DNA from: Celeribacter persicus
Lineage (GTDB): Bacteria; Pseudomonadota; Alphaproteobacteria; Rhodobacterales; Rhodobacteraceae
Assembly: GCF_003050785.1 (NCBI RefSeq)
Contig: NZ_QAOH01000016.1
Location: forward strand, 21,296-85,295
DNA length: 64,000 bases
Direction of reading: 5' to 3'
Positions 27,374 to 35,571 of the stretch are shown piece by piece (positions within the stretch are counted from its first letter, which is position 1; each line of letters starts with the position of its first letter). The position numbers and the translations under genes are program-made. Under the pieces are notes generated by a model. The model worked only from the letters and a program-made list of their open reading frames with translations, did not search any database and was not told the DNA's origin.

Positions 27374-28161
27374 TGCTGTCCTATCAACACGGGTTTCACG
27401 CCGGAAATCTTGCGGATGTGCAAAAGCACGGGCTTCTGGCCACGGCGCTCGATTACATGACGCGCAAAGACAAGCCGGTGAGCTATCTCGAAACCCATGC
27501 CGGGCGAGGGCTTTACGATCTTTCGGGCGATCAGGCGCAAAAGACCGGTGAGGCGACGGAGGGTATTCTCAAGGTCGCGGACTGGTTCGGGGCGGATCAC
27601 CCCTACACTCGCGCACGGCAGACGGTGACGCAACGCCATGGTGCCACGATCTACCCCGGCTCGCCCGCGATCGCCGCAGCGCTCTTGCGTAACATCGACA
27701 AAATCCACCTCGCCGAACTGCATCCCGGTGAGTTCGGGCATCTGCAAGAGGCAATGCGGGGAACGGGTGCGCATCTGGTGAAAGAGGACGGGTTCCAGTT
27801 CGCCCAAAGCCTCTGCCCGCCGACGCCCCGGCGTGGGCTTATCCTGATCGACCCGCCCTATGAGATCAAATCGGATTACGCAACACTTCCCGGCTTCATC
27901 GCCAAGCTGCATCGCAAATGGAACGTTGGTGTGATCGCGCTCTGGTATCCGATCTTGACCACGGGCGCACATGTCGCGATGACCCGGGCGCTCGATGAAG
28001 CTGCCCTGCCCGGTTTTCTCAAACACGAGGTGCGCTTCCCCCCGGCGCGCGAAGGCCATGGCATGATCGGTTCCGGCATGATCTTTGTAAACGCGCCCTG
28101 GGGGCTGACAGAGGAAGCGGCACGGTTGAGTGCATTGTTCTCAGACCTGACACAATCCTGA
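27373..28161 (+). CDS. rlmJ: 23S rRNA (adenine(2030)-N6)-methyltransferase RlmJ
   Basis: RlmJ methylates A2030 of 23S rRNA. The 262 residues begin with the conserved LSYQHGFHAGNLADVQKH, have THAGRGLYDL for SAM binding and the catalytic motif LILIDPPYE. The ATG overlaps the stop of the upstream gene (TGATG), indicating coupling. No terminator was seen downstream. Confidence 0.95.
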   Translation: MLSYQHGFHAGNLADVQKHGLLATALDYMTRKDKPVSYLETHAGRGLYDLSGDQAQKTGEATEGILKVADWFGADHPYTRARQTVTQRHGATIYPGSPAIAAALLRNIDKIHLAELHPGEFGHLQEAMRGTGAHLVKEDGFQFAQSLCPPTPRRGLILIDPPYEIKSDYATLPGFIAKLHRKWNVGVIALWYPILTTGAHVAMTRALDEAALPGFLKHEVRFPPAREGHGMIGSGMIFVNAPWGLTEEAARLSALFSDLTQS

Positions 28162-28293
28162 AAGAACCCTTACCCCTGTGCGAAAAGTACCATAAATGCG
28201 ACACATTTTTGCCAAAATGCAAATGGACTCGCCTGAATAAACGGAGATATTAACAAACCGTTAATATCTGGTTAATTTTCTGGGGGTGGCCCT

Positions 28294-29643
28294 ATGCTTT
28301 CTGTCTTTGCACTTTTGGCAGGCTCTGCTGTGGCCTATGCTGCCACGTCTGTTTTCGAAACCGAGGACGACACTTCAGACACGGACATCCCCAACTCTGA
28401 CGACACATCTCAGGATGATCTTTCCGACAGCGCGACCGAGTCCGATGATGAGACCACCATCTGGCGCTTCGGCACCGCGAACGCGGACGAGATCAACGGT
28501 GGCGATGAACCGAATGAAATCCGCGGCGGTGCCGGCGATGACGTGCTACGCGGTGGCAGAGGCGATGACAGCATCTTTGGCGGTAGCGGCGACGACATTC
28601 TGAACGGCCAGCAGGATGACGACACGCTCGGCGGCGGTTGGGGCAACGACACGCTCTATGCAGGTTGGGGCGACGACGACCTGCGCGGTGGCGTCGGCAA
28701 TGACCGGCTTTATGGCGATTATGGCGACGACACACTCGAAGGCGGTGGTGGCGACGATTATCTCGATGGCAATTACGGCGACGATGTGCTTTCGGGCGGC
28801 AGCGGACACGATGTGCTTTATGGCGGCAATGGCAATGACGCCATGTCCGGTGGTGGCGGCGAAGACCGGCTTTATGGCGGTGAAGGCACCGATGTGATCG
28901 ACGCCGGCTGGGGCGACGATCTGGTCAAAGGCGGCGACGGAGACGATGCGATCGACGCCAACGTGGGGAACGATGTGGTCTCCGGCGGGGCCGGTGACGA
29001 TACGATCTTCGGCGGTGAAGGCGACGACAATCTGAGCGGCGACAGTGGAAATGATACGATCTACGGCGAAGACGGTGCGGACCGGATCTGGGCCCGGACC
29101 GGCGATGACGCGGTGGATGGCGGTGCGGGCGACGATCTTATTGTCGGCAGTGACGGGGCAGACACGCTTTCGGGCGGTGAGGGCAATGACATCCTGATCG
29201 GCGGTCAGGCTGGAAGCGTTCTTGCCGATGACGCCATGGATGTGCTCGACGGCGGTGCGGGCAACGATCTCCTGAACATGGGACAACAAGCGGTGGCCAC
29301 GGGCGGCGAAGGCGCCGATACCTTCTACACCGGCACCTATTTCGACGAGACCGACGACCTGAGCACTTGGGATACCACGGTCACAGATTTCGAGCCGGGC
29401 ACGGATACGCTTGAGGTCTCGCTGAGTGGCTGGGACGAGAGCTGGACTTATTCCGTCAGCCTGCACGAGGACGATGACGGCAGCTATTACACGCTCGATC
29501 TCGATCTGGACGGTCAGGTGATCTCTCCAGTGACGATTTACCTGGCAGAGGGAGCCGAGGCGCTCAGCACTACGGAGATGCTGAATATGATCACCCTCAC
29601 CGGCAACATGGGCAGTGCGTCAGCGGCAGAGATGGCAGCCTGA
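28294..29643 (+). CDS. RTX-type calcium-binding repeat protein
   Basis: A 449-residue acidic protein. After a hydrophobic N-terminus (MLSVFALLAGSAVAYAATSV) and an Asp/Thr-rich stretch, residues about 65-310 hold roughly two dozen RTX nonapeptides of the GGxGxDxLx type, which fold into a calcium-loaded beta-roll. The last 130 residues contain DFEPGTDTLEVSL and a Ser/Ala-rich end without repeats. Many such proteins leave by a type I system using a C-terminal signal, yet this one also begins like a signal peptide or membrane anchor. No transporter genes are adjacent. Confidence 0.88.
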   Translation: MLSVFALLAGSAVAYAATSVFETEDDTSDTDIPNSDDTSQDDLSDSATESDDETTIWRFGTANADEINGGDEPNEIRGGAGDDVLRGGRGDDSIFGGSGDDILNGQQDDDTLGGGWGNDTLYAGWGDDDLRGGVGNDRLYGDYGDDTLEGGGGDDYLDGNYGDDVLSGGSGHDVLYGGNGNDAMSGGGGEDRLYGGEGTDVIDAGWGDDLVKGGDGDDAIDANVGNDVVSGGAGDDTIFGGEGDDNLSGDSGNDTIYGEDGADRIWARTGDDAVDGGAGDDLIVGSDGADTLSGGEGNDILIGGQAGSVLADDAMDVLDGGAGNDLLNMGQQAVATGGEGADTFYTGTYFDETDDLSTWDTTVTDFEPGTDTLEVSLSGWDESWTYSVSLHEDDDGSYYTLDLDLDGQVISPVTIYLAEGAEALSTTEMLNMITLTGNMGSASAAEMAA

Positions 29644-29736
29644 TCTCCCTGACCGAGGGCAGAGCCTCGCGGCTTCTGGCGATGGTGCCCCCGGTGACTG
29701 GTGTGACCTTCACCGAGACCGATCTCAGCCTCCTCC

Positions 29737-29757
29737 GCTAAGGCTTTGCCTCAGCGA
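29737..29757. terminator. weak hairpin between convergent genes
   Basis: CGCTAAGGC/GCCTCAGCG with one mismatch and a three-base TTT loop, overlapping the stop of the HerA-like gene. It has no T-run and is only a possible terminator. Confidence 0.3.
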
Positions 29758-31334
29758 GCTTTGAACAGCCCGCCGAGAATGCCGCGCACGATGCGTTTGC
29801 CGGTTGTGCCGGTCAATTCCTTCATCACCATCTTGGTCAAATCCTCACCGAAGGATTTCTCGGAGGATTTGCGCGTGGAAGTGCTGCGGCTGGACGTCGT
29901 TTTGCGCTCATAGCTTTTGCCATCATAGCGCCGCGCCTTGGAAAATTCGCGTTCCAGTTCTTCGCGGCCCTTCATCCCTTCCGCTTCCCTGACCTCTGCG
30001 GCCTCCGCCTCTTGCGCGGCCGTCTCGGCACGGGCCTTCAGCAACTCGAACGCGCTTTCGCGGTCCAGCACCGTCTCGTATTTTCCGGCGATGGGCGAAG
30101 TGTTCACAATCCCCGCACGCTCCCCCATAGTAATCGGTCCGAGTTGTGACGAGGGCGGACGGATCAGCGTGCGCTCGGCCATGCCCGGCACGCCCTTGGC
30201 CTCAAGAAACGAGGTCACCGCCTCCCCCGTCCCCACTTCCTTGATCGCGGTCTCAATGTCGAAACGCGGATTCATGCGGTAAGTCTCGGCAGCGAGTTTC
30301 AGTGCCTTCTGGTCCCGCGCGGTGAAGGCGCGCAGCGCGTGTTGGACCCGGTTGCCGAGCTGGCCGAGAATGTCCTCGGGCACGTCATCGGGGTTCTGCG
30401 TGACGAAATAGACGCCGACGCCTTTAGAACGGATCAGACGCGCCACCTGCTCCACCTTGTCAACGAGCGCTTTCGGCGCGTCGTCGAACAACAGATGCGC
30501 CTCATCGAAGAAGAACACGAGCTTCGGCTTGTCCGGATTGCCGACCTCCGGCAGGTCTTCGAACAGTTCGGACAGGAGCCACAGCAGGAAGGTGGCGTAA
30601 AGCTTTGGCGAGGCCATGAGCTTGTCGGAGGCGAGGATGGAAATGCGCCCGCGCCCATCGGTGTCGGTGCGCATGATGTCGGACAGCTCCAGCGCCGGTT
30701 CGCCGAACAACTTGTCACCGCCCTGATTTTCGAGGACCAAGAGCGCACGTTGAATCGCACCCACGGAAGCGGTCGACACATTGCCGTAACGCAACGACAG
30801 GCTGTCGGCATTCTCGCCCACCCAGACCAGAAGCGATTGCAGGTCTTTCAGGTCGAGCAGCGGCAAGCCCTGTTCGTCCGACACCCGAAACGCGATGTTG
30901 AGCACGCCCTCCTGTGCTTCGGTCAATTGCAAGAGCTGGCTCAGGAGCAGCGGCCCCATCTCCGACACCGTGGTGCGGATCGGGTGGCCCTGTTCGCCAT
31001 AGAGGTCCCAGAAGGTGACCGGAAAGGCATTATAGCCGAAATCGGTGAAGCCGATGGTCTCGGCGCGCGATGCAAAAGCCGCATGCATTTTGCCCGCCGG
31101 GTCGCCCGATTTCGCAAGCCCCGAAAGATCGCCCTTCACATCGGAGAGGAACACCGGCACACCCGCCTTGGAAAAGCTCTCCGCGAGGATTTGCAGCGTC
31201 ACCGTCTTGCCCGTGCCCGTCGCGCCCGCGATCAGCCCGTGGCGATTGCCGTATTTCAGCAAAAGATGTTGCGGCGTGCCATAGTCTTCACCGCCACCGC
31301 CAACGAAAATCCGGTCCATCCCTGTCTCACTCAT
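29751..31334 (-). CDS. HerA/YjgR-like ATPase (DUF853)
   Basis: A 527-residue P-loop ATPase of the HerA-FtsK superfamily, like E. coli YjgR. Walker A is [14 protein letters not shown], Walker B is [14 protein letters not shown], and [30 protein letters not shown] carries the sensor and arginine-finger region (quoted in parts: [14 protein letters not shown] and [12 protein letters not shown]). The C-terminal 100 residues are charged and Lys/Ser-rich. The function of the family is not established; DNA translocation is inferred from the fold. Monocistronic. Confidence 0.88.
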   Translation of the reverse strand: MSETGMDRIFVGGGGEDYGTPQHLLLKYGNRHGLIAGATGTGKTVTLQILAESFSKAGVPVFLSDVKGDLSGLAKSGDPAGKMHAAFASRAETIGFTDFGYNAFPVTFWDLYGEQGHPIRTTVSEMGPLLLSQLLQLTEAQEGVLNIAFRVSDEQGLPLLDLKDLQSLLVWVGENADSLSLRYGNVSTASVGAIQRALLVLENQGGDKLFGEPALELSDIMRTDTDGRGRISILASDKLMASPKLYATFLLWLLSELFEDLPEVGNPDKPKLVFFFDEAHLLFDDAPKALVDKVEQVARLIRSKGVGVYFVTQNPDDVPEDILGQLGNRVQHALRAFTARDQKALKLAAETYRMNPRFDIETAIKEVGTGEAVTSFLEAKGVPGMAERTLIRPPSSQLGPITMGERAGIVNTSPIAGKYETVLDRESAFELLKARAETAAQEAEAAEVREAEGMKGREELEREFSKARRYDGKSYERKTTSSRSTSTRKSSEKSFGEDLTKMVMKELTGTTGKRIVRGILGGLFKAR

Positions 31335-31430
31335 CCTGCCGTTCCATTCGTTATCTCAGATCTCAGGACCCGAATTCCCGCAAATCATCAAGAAATTCAG
31401 CTCCGTATCCATGCACAATACAATCTTAAC

Positions 31431-31532
31431 CAATTTCTGCCAGAATAAGTGTCATCCGAACCACTCCTCTTTGGTTCGGAATGACTTCCTCCCTGTCAGA
31501 CTGGCCGCACCACATTCGGTGCGGCCTTTTTT
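31431..31532 (+). ncRNA. candidate CcsR/cuckoo-type small RNA
   Basis: A transcription unit without an ORF. A possible promoter (TTCAGC, 17 bases, TACAAT at 31419-31424) lies just upstream. Hairpin 1 is CCGAACCA/TGGTTCGG (31456-31479) with the loop CTCCTCTT, extendable by GTCAT/ATGAC. Hairpin 2 is TGAC/GTCA (31482-31498) with the loop TTCCTCCCT. Both loops are anti-Shine-Dalgarno sequences. A 9-bp terminator stem with six T follows at 31503-31532. Two CU-rich loops plus a terminator are the known plan of the CcsR/cuckoo RNAs of Rhodobacterales and Rhizobiales, which act in stress responses. The 5' end is approximate. Confidence 0.72.
31503..31532 (+). terminator. rho-independent terminator of the small RNA
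   Basis: Stem GGCCGCACC/GGTGCGGCC with the loop ACATTC and a TTTTTT run, with no coding gene upstream on this strand. Confidence 0.9.
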
Positions 31533-31614
31533 CGACCTCTCCCTGCCTGAAGCCCACCTCGACCCGGGTAAGACTCTCGCCCTGAGCAACACCCTGCAAG
31601 TACCGCATTTTGTG

Positions 31615-31678
31615 GAATTTTACCGTAAATTTCAGAATGCAATTTTTCGTTGACGCGATCACAAACCTGTCATACCGT
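31615..31678 (+). promoter_or_regulatory. palindrome and promoter of an orphan transcript
   Basis: A 19-base near-perfect palindrome GAATTTTACCGTAAATTTC (31615-31633) lies 16 bases upstream of TTGACG (31650-31655), which is spaced 17 bases from TACCGT (31673-31678). The arrangement looks like an operator in front of a sigma70-type promoter. Confidence 0.5.
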
Positions 31679-31684
31679 CCCTGC

Positions 31685-31795
31685 CAATAAGTCGGCCAAG
31701 TCCGATGGGGAGAACGTCAAGCCAATGTAACCTGCGCTTCAGAGACAGGTCACATATGGATCAGCAAAGGCCTCGGGAAACCGGGGCTTTTGTCT
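31685..31795 (+). ncRNA. possible second small RNA or ialB leader
   Basis: Downstream of the promoter-like pair, about 105 bases without a convincing ORF contain a hairpin (ACCTG/CAGGT, about 31725-31753) and end in an 11-bp terminator-like stem AAAGGCCTCGG/CCGGGGCTTTT (31766-31791, two G-T pairs). This is either an independent small RNA or an attenuator ahead of the IalB-like gene at 31928. No known RNA family was recognised. Confidence 0.42.
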
Positions 31796-31927
31796 TTATC
31801 GGCGGTATCATGCTTTGGCAGCATTGCCTTGCGCCGCGGGCTCACGAAAATATTCATCCAGGCCCCCTGACAGCCTGTCATACGCATGATAGAGCAGAGG
31901 CAACATTCGATAACAACCAATGGACAG

Positions 31928-32605
31928 ATGATGATTTCCGTCTCCCGTACACTGACCTCTTTCGCAGCCATCGCCGCTTGTGCGCTCAGCCTGACCCAAC
32001 CGCTGGCCGCCCAGGATGCCGAGCTTTCCGCCGGCACGCCGATTGGCACCGAGGCCACAGCGACCCCCGCCGCCGACAACATCGGACGGCCTTACACGCT
32101 GGAAACCCATGGCGACTGGGAAATCCGCTGTATCAAAGCCCCCGAGGACCAGCCCGACCCCTGCTCGCTCTATCAACTGCTAAAAGACGAGAACGGTACC
32201 GAAGTCGCCGAGGTCGCGATCTTCCACGTCGGTCAGGGCGAGATTGAGGCCGCCGCCACCTTCACCACGCCGCTGGAAACCATGCTGACCGCCCAGCTCG
32301 CCTTTTTCGTCGATGGCGAAAACGGTCGCAAATACCCGTTCCAGTTCTGCAACAGGGTCGGTTGTTTCGTGCGCGCCGGCCTGACCAGCGCCGATGTCGA
32401 TCTTCTGAAAAAGGGCAATGAGGGTCTGGTCGGGATCGTTCCGATGGGGCGGACCGACAACCCCGTTACGCTCAAACTGTCGCTGTCGGGCTTCACCGCA
32501 GGCTACACCAAAGTGACCGAGTTGAACGAGGCCGCCAAGACAGGCGAAGGCCCCTCCGCCCCGGACGAGATTCAGAACGAAGCACCGGAAGCACCGGCGG
32601 AATAA
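31928..32605 (+). CDS. IalB-like (invasion-associated locus B) periplasmic protein
   Basis: A 225-residue exported protein with the signal peptide MMISVSRTLTSFAAIAACAL...LAAQ. The mature part starts with a 25-residue linker and has the IalB features GDWEIRCIKAPEDQPDPCSLYQLL, NGTEVAEVAIFHVGQGE and QFCNRVGCFVRAGLTSADVDLLKKG with four paired cysteines. It ends in a Glu/Ala/Pro-rich tail. In Bartonella the family is linked to erythrocyte invasion; in free-living alphaproteobacteria its role is unknown. A strong terminator follows. Confidence 0.88.
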   Translation: MMISVSRTLTSFAAIAACALSLTQPLAAQDAELSAGTPIGTEATATPAADNIGRPYTLETHGDWEIRCIKAPEDQPDPCSLYQLLKDENGTEVAEVAIFHVGQGEIEAAATFTTPLETMLTAQLAFFVDGENGRKYPFQFCNRVGCFVRAGLTSADVDLLKKGNEGLVGIVPMGRTDNPVTLKLSLSGFTAGYTKVTELNEAAKTGEGPSAPDEIQNEAPEAPAE

Positions 32606-32625
32606 ATCCACCTTTCCAGAATAAG

Positions 32626-32662
32626 AAACGCCGCGCCGGATGACCCCGCGCGGCGTTTTTCT
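32626..32662. terminator. bidirectional terminator
   Basis: Stem AACGCCGCGC/GCGCGGCGTT with an 11-base loop and a following T-run, between the convergent IalB-like gene and fabF. Confidence 0.85.
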
Positions 32663-32693
32663 TTTGTTGGATCGCCTGAGTTTCAGGTGTGAT

Positions 32694-33905
32694 TTACGGC
32701 GCCTTGCGCAGCGCCAGAACCGCATTTAGCCCACCGAAGGCGAAGGCATTCGACAGCACCACATCGACCTGCGCATCCCGCGCCTCGTTGGGCACCACGT
32801 CGAGGGCGCATTCCGGGTCCGGTTCCTCGTAATTGATCGTCGGCGCGATGATCCCGTCGCGCAATGCCATGATACAGGCCAGAAGCTCCACCGCACCGGT
32901 GCCGCCGATCAGGTGGCCGTGCATGGATTTCGTCGAAGAAATCATGATGTTGTCGGCATGCGCGCCCAAAGCGTCGGCCACCGCCGCGCATTCGGTCTTG
33001 TCATTGGCTGCCGTGCCGGTGCCATGGGCGTTGATATAGCCGATCTCGGAGGCGTTGATCCGCGCGTCCTGTATCGCGCCGGAAATCGCCCGCGCCGCGC
33101 CCTGTTTCGAAGGCATGACGATGTCGGAGGCGTCCGAGGTCATGGCGAACCCGATGACTTCGGCCAGAATCTCCGCGCCGCGCTTTTTCGCGTGCTCGTA
33201 TTCCTCAAAGACAAAGACCGCCGCGCCCTCGCCCTGCACCATACCGTTGCGGGTGAGCGAGAACGGACGACAGGCGTCCTTCGACATGACCCGAAGCCCT
33301 TCCCAAGCTTTCACCCCGCCAAAGCACAGCATGGACTCGGAGCCGCCCGTCACCATGGCCGTTGCAACCCCGTGGCGCACCATGTTGAAGGCCTGTCCCA
33401 TGGCGTGGTTCGAGGACGCACAGGCTGTCGCCACGGTGAAACACGGCCCCTTGAGGTTGTATTCCATCGAGACGTGGCTGGTGGCCGCGTTGTTCATGAG
33501 TTTCGGCACGACAAAGGGATGAACCCGGTTCTTCCCCTCTTCATAGACCATGCGGTAATTGTCATCCTGCGTCGTCAGCCCGCCGCCGGAGGTGCCGAGC
33601 ACCACACCCGAACGCAAGGCCAGATCACCGACGAATTCAAGGCCCGACCGACCGATGGCCTGTTGTGCGGCCACCAGAGTGAACTGGGTGAAGCGGTCGT
33701 AGAGCGCCATTTGCTGCCGATTGAACCGGCCTTCGGCGTCCCAGTCGTGAATCTGCCCACCGATCCTGATTGCCAGACGGTCCACGTCGCGAAATTGCAA
33801 TTCGGAAATGCCGTTCTTGCCCTCGGCCATGGCCTTGAGCGTCGAAGGCACATCGAGACCAAGCGAATTGACCGTGCCCGCCCCGGTTATGACGACGCGC
33901 TTCAT
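32694..33905 (-). CDS. fabF: beta-ketoacyl-ACP synthase (FabF type)
   Basis: A 403-residue condensing enzyme with the KAS II catalytic triad: Cys in TVATACASSNHAMG, His in INAHGTGTAANDKTE and His in SMHGHLIGGTGAVE. It elongates acyl-ACP with malonyl-ACP. Its ATG overlaps the stop of a dedicated acyl carrier protein gene by four bases, and lpxD lies upstream, so it probably serves a specialised chain, possibly for lipid A, rather than bulk synthesis. Confidence is high for the enzyme and moderate for its use. Confidence 0.93.
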   Translation of the reverse strand: MKRVVITGAGTVNSLGLDVPSTLKAMAEGKNGISELQFRDVDRLAIRIGGQIHDWDAEGRFNRQQMALYDRFTQFTLVAAQQAIGRSGLEFVGDLALRSGVVLGTSGGGLTTQDDNYRMVYEEGKNRVHPFVVPKLMNNAATSHVSMEYNLKGPCFTVATACASSNHAMGQAFNMVRHGVATAMVTGGSESMLCFGGVKAWEGLRVMSKDACRPFSLTRNGMVQGEGAAVFVFEEYEHAKKRGAEILAEVIGFAMTSDASDIVMPSKQGAARAISGAIQDARINASEIGYINAHGTGTAANDKTECAAVADALGAHADNIMISSTKSMHGHLIGGTGAVELLACIMALRDGIIAPTINYEEPDPECALDVVPNEARDAQVDVVLSNAFAFGGLNAVLALRKAP

Positions 33906-34168
33906 GCTTTCTGATCGGCGATCAGCGCTTCGACCGCGCTGACGATGGCGGCGACCGAGGAAATGTCGAAATCCGACTGTTCCGGCTCGTTGGCGTTGAA
34001 CGGCACGGAAATGTCAAAGGTTTCCTCAATGGCGAAAATGCTTTCGACCAGACCGAGGCTGTCGATCCCGAGGTCTTCAAGAGACTGATCGAGGGAGACG
34101 TCCGCCGGGTCCAGAACCGCCTGTTCCGCGATGATCTCGATGATCTTCTCTTTCACATCCTGCGACAT
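33902..34168 (-). CDS. acyl carrier protein
   Basis: An 88-residue ACP with the phosphopantetheine Ser in DLGIDSLGLVESIFAIEE. ATG 34168 has GGAGGGG upstream; the open frame to 34231 lacks a better start. It differs from housekeeping ACP in its NANEPEQSDFDISSV segment and in sitting with fabF and lpxD, recalling the AcpXL type used for lipid A acylation. Whether it carries very-long chains is inference. Confidence 0.9.
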   Translation of the reverse strand: MSQDVKEKIIEIIAEQAVLDPADVSLDQSLEDLGIDSLGLVESIFAIEETFDISVPFNANEPEQSDFDISSVAAIVSAVEALIADQKA

Positions 34169-34387
34169 TTGCGCCCCTCCGATCCGAAACTTGAGCCTGA
34201 TGTAAAGCGTTTTGCAGCAAACGTGAAGCATTCAATTGCCGCGAAACGCGTGTGACATCAGGTCACCACACAACGCAGACCACCGAGCTGCGCCCCTCGA
34301 TTTTCGAGAAAGGCTTTAGAATGAATTGCCAACGTATGAAACAGGTTTTTGCCCTGAGCCGCCATCAAATGACGCAGCGGCAGCCCC

Positions 34388-35449
34388 TCACCCCTTCTCC
34401 CGCAGTTTCGACAGCACCCGTGGCAGACGCCGCAACGCCTTGTACATCTCGACATGGGTCTGCATCGCCACCGCCGGGTAGCCCATCATCGCCTTGCCCT
34501 TCGGCACGTTCGACAGAACCCCGGTGCCCGCGCCGATGATCGCGCCTGTACCGATGGTGAGATTGTCTGCGGCCCCGGCCTGACCGCCCATGACGCAATA
34601 GTCGCCGATCACGGTGGAACCGGCGATGCCGACCTGACCGCAGAGGAGACAGTGATTGCCGACGACGACGTTGTGGCCGATGTGGACCTGGTTGTCGAGC
34701 TTGGTGCCATGGCCGATCCGGGTCGCACGGATGGTGCCTTGATCAATCGTGACATTGGCCCCCAGTTCCACGTCATCGCCGATCACGACCGAGCCGATGG
34801 AGGCGATCCGCATCCACGCCTGCCCAGCCGCCTCGACCGTCTCGCCAAGGCTCTCACGGGCTTCTTCGACCGCTGATTTCTCCTGCGTCACGAAAGAGAA
34901 CCCGTCCGCGCCGATCACGCCGCCGGGCTGCGCGATCAGACGGTCGCCGATGGTCGCACGCGCACCGATTTTCACACCCGGATGGATCAACGCATCGTCA
35001 CCGATGGTGACGCCCGCACCGATGGAGACATGCTGCGCGATCCGCGCGTTGCGCCCGATCTTCGCCCCCTTACCGATCACCACCAAAGGCCCGATGGCGG
35101 CATTCTCGCCGATCTGAGCCGTCTCATGAATGACCGCCGTCGGATGAATCCCCGGCTCAAGCCCGAGCCCATGGTCGAACGCCGCCGTCACCCCGGCCAT
35201 GGCAAGCCGCGCGCGTTTCACCAAAATGGCCGCCCTGAGCCCCAGCGCCTGCCAGTCCGCACCCTCCCAAAGCACGGCAGCCTGTGCCTGCCCCTTCGCG
35301 ATATTACCGGCAAAACGCGGGTCCATCGCCAGCGCGAGATCGTCCGGCCCCGCGTCCTGCGGCTCACGCGCGGCTTGAACGATCAGGCTCCCGTCACCCT
35401 CGAAAGGCGCGTTGAGGGATGCTGCAAGGTCCGCGATCGTGATGGGCAT
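34388..35449 (-). CDS. lpxD: UDP-3-O-acylglucosamine N-acyltransferase LpxD
   Basis: LpxD adds the second hydroxyacyl chain in lipid A synthesis. The 353-residue protein from ATG 35449 has an N-terminal uridine-binding domain (about 1-105), a left-handed beta-helix of hexapeptides (IHPTAVIHETAQIGENAAIG...) with the catalytic His in DNQVHIGHNVVVGNHCLL, and a C-terminal helix. It stands away from the main lpxA-lpxI-lpxB cluster, upstream of acp and fabF on the same strand. Confidence 0.95.
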   Translation of the reverse strand: MPITIADLAASLNAPFEGDGSLIVQAAREPQDAGPDDLALAMDPRFAGNIAKGQAQAAVLWEGADWQALGLRAAILVKRARLAMAGVTAAFDHGLGLEPGIHPTAVIHETAQIGENAAIGPLVVIGKGAKIGRNARIAQHVSIGAGVTIGDDALIHPGVKIGARATIGDRLIAQPGGVIGADGFSFVTQEKSAVEEARESLGETVEAAGQAWMRIASIGSVVIGDDVELGANVTIDQGTIRATRIGHGTKLDNQVHIGHNVVVGNHCLLCGQVGIAGSTVIGDYCVMGGQAGAADNLTIGTGAIIGAGTGVLSNVPKGKAMMGYPAVAMQTHVEMYKALRRLPRVLSKLREKG

Positions 35450-35501
35450 GGTCAAGTCTCCGTCAGTCTTGCCGAAGACATAAGCGCTTTGCAGGGCTTT
35501 G

Positions 35502-35530
35502 AAAAGCAAAGGGGGACGCAAAGTCCCCCT
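35502..35530 (-). terminator. rho-independent terminator of the L,D-transpeptidase gene
   Basis: Perfect 8-bp stem AGGGGGAC/GTCCCCCT with a five-base loop. On the minus strand it is followed by TTTGCTTTTC, 40 bases after the gene's stop and ahead of lpxD. Confidence 0.75.
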
Positions 35531-35571
35531 GATGTTTCCAACTGTTACGGCGCCGTGAACACCGGTGGAAG

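Noticed and set aside
28500..29230. Dense short repeats that could be taken for a CRISPR or tandem DNA repeat
   Set aside because: The units are 27-base codon-phased RTX nonapeptides that vary in sequence; there are no identical repeats with unique spacers.
28546..29466. 306-codon minus-strand frame rich in Val, Ile and Ala
   Set aside because: It is the mirror of the RTX repeats; repeat DNA keeps all frames open.
29644..29742. Possible extension or second small protein after the RTX gene (LISLTEGRAS...SLLR)
   Set aside because: It has no start codon with a ribosome-binding site and is out of frame with the RTX stop; it could hint at a frameshift but nothing else supports it.
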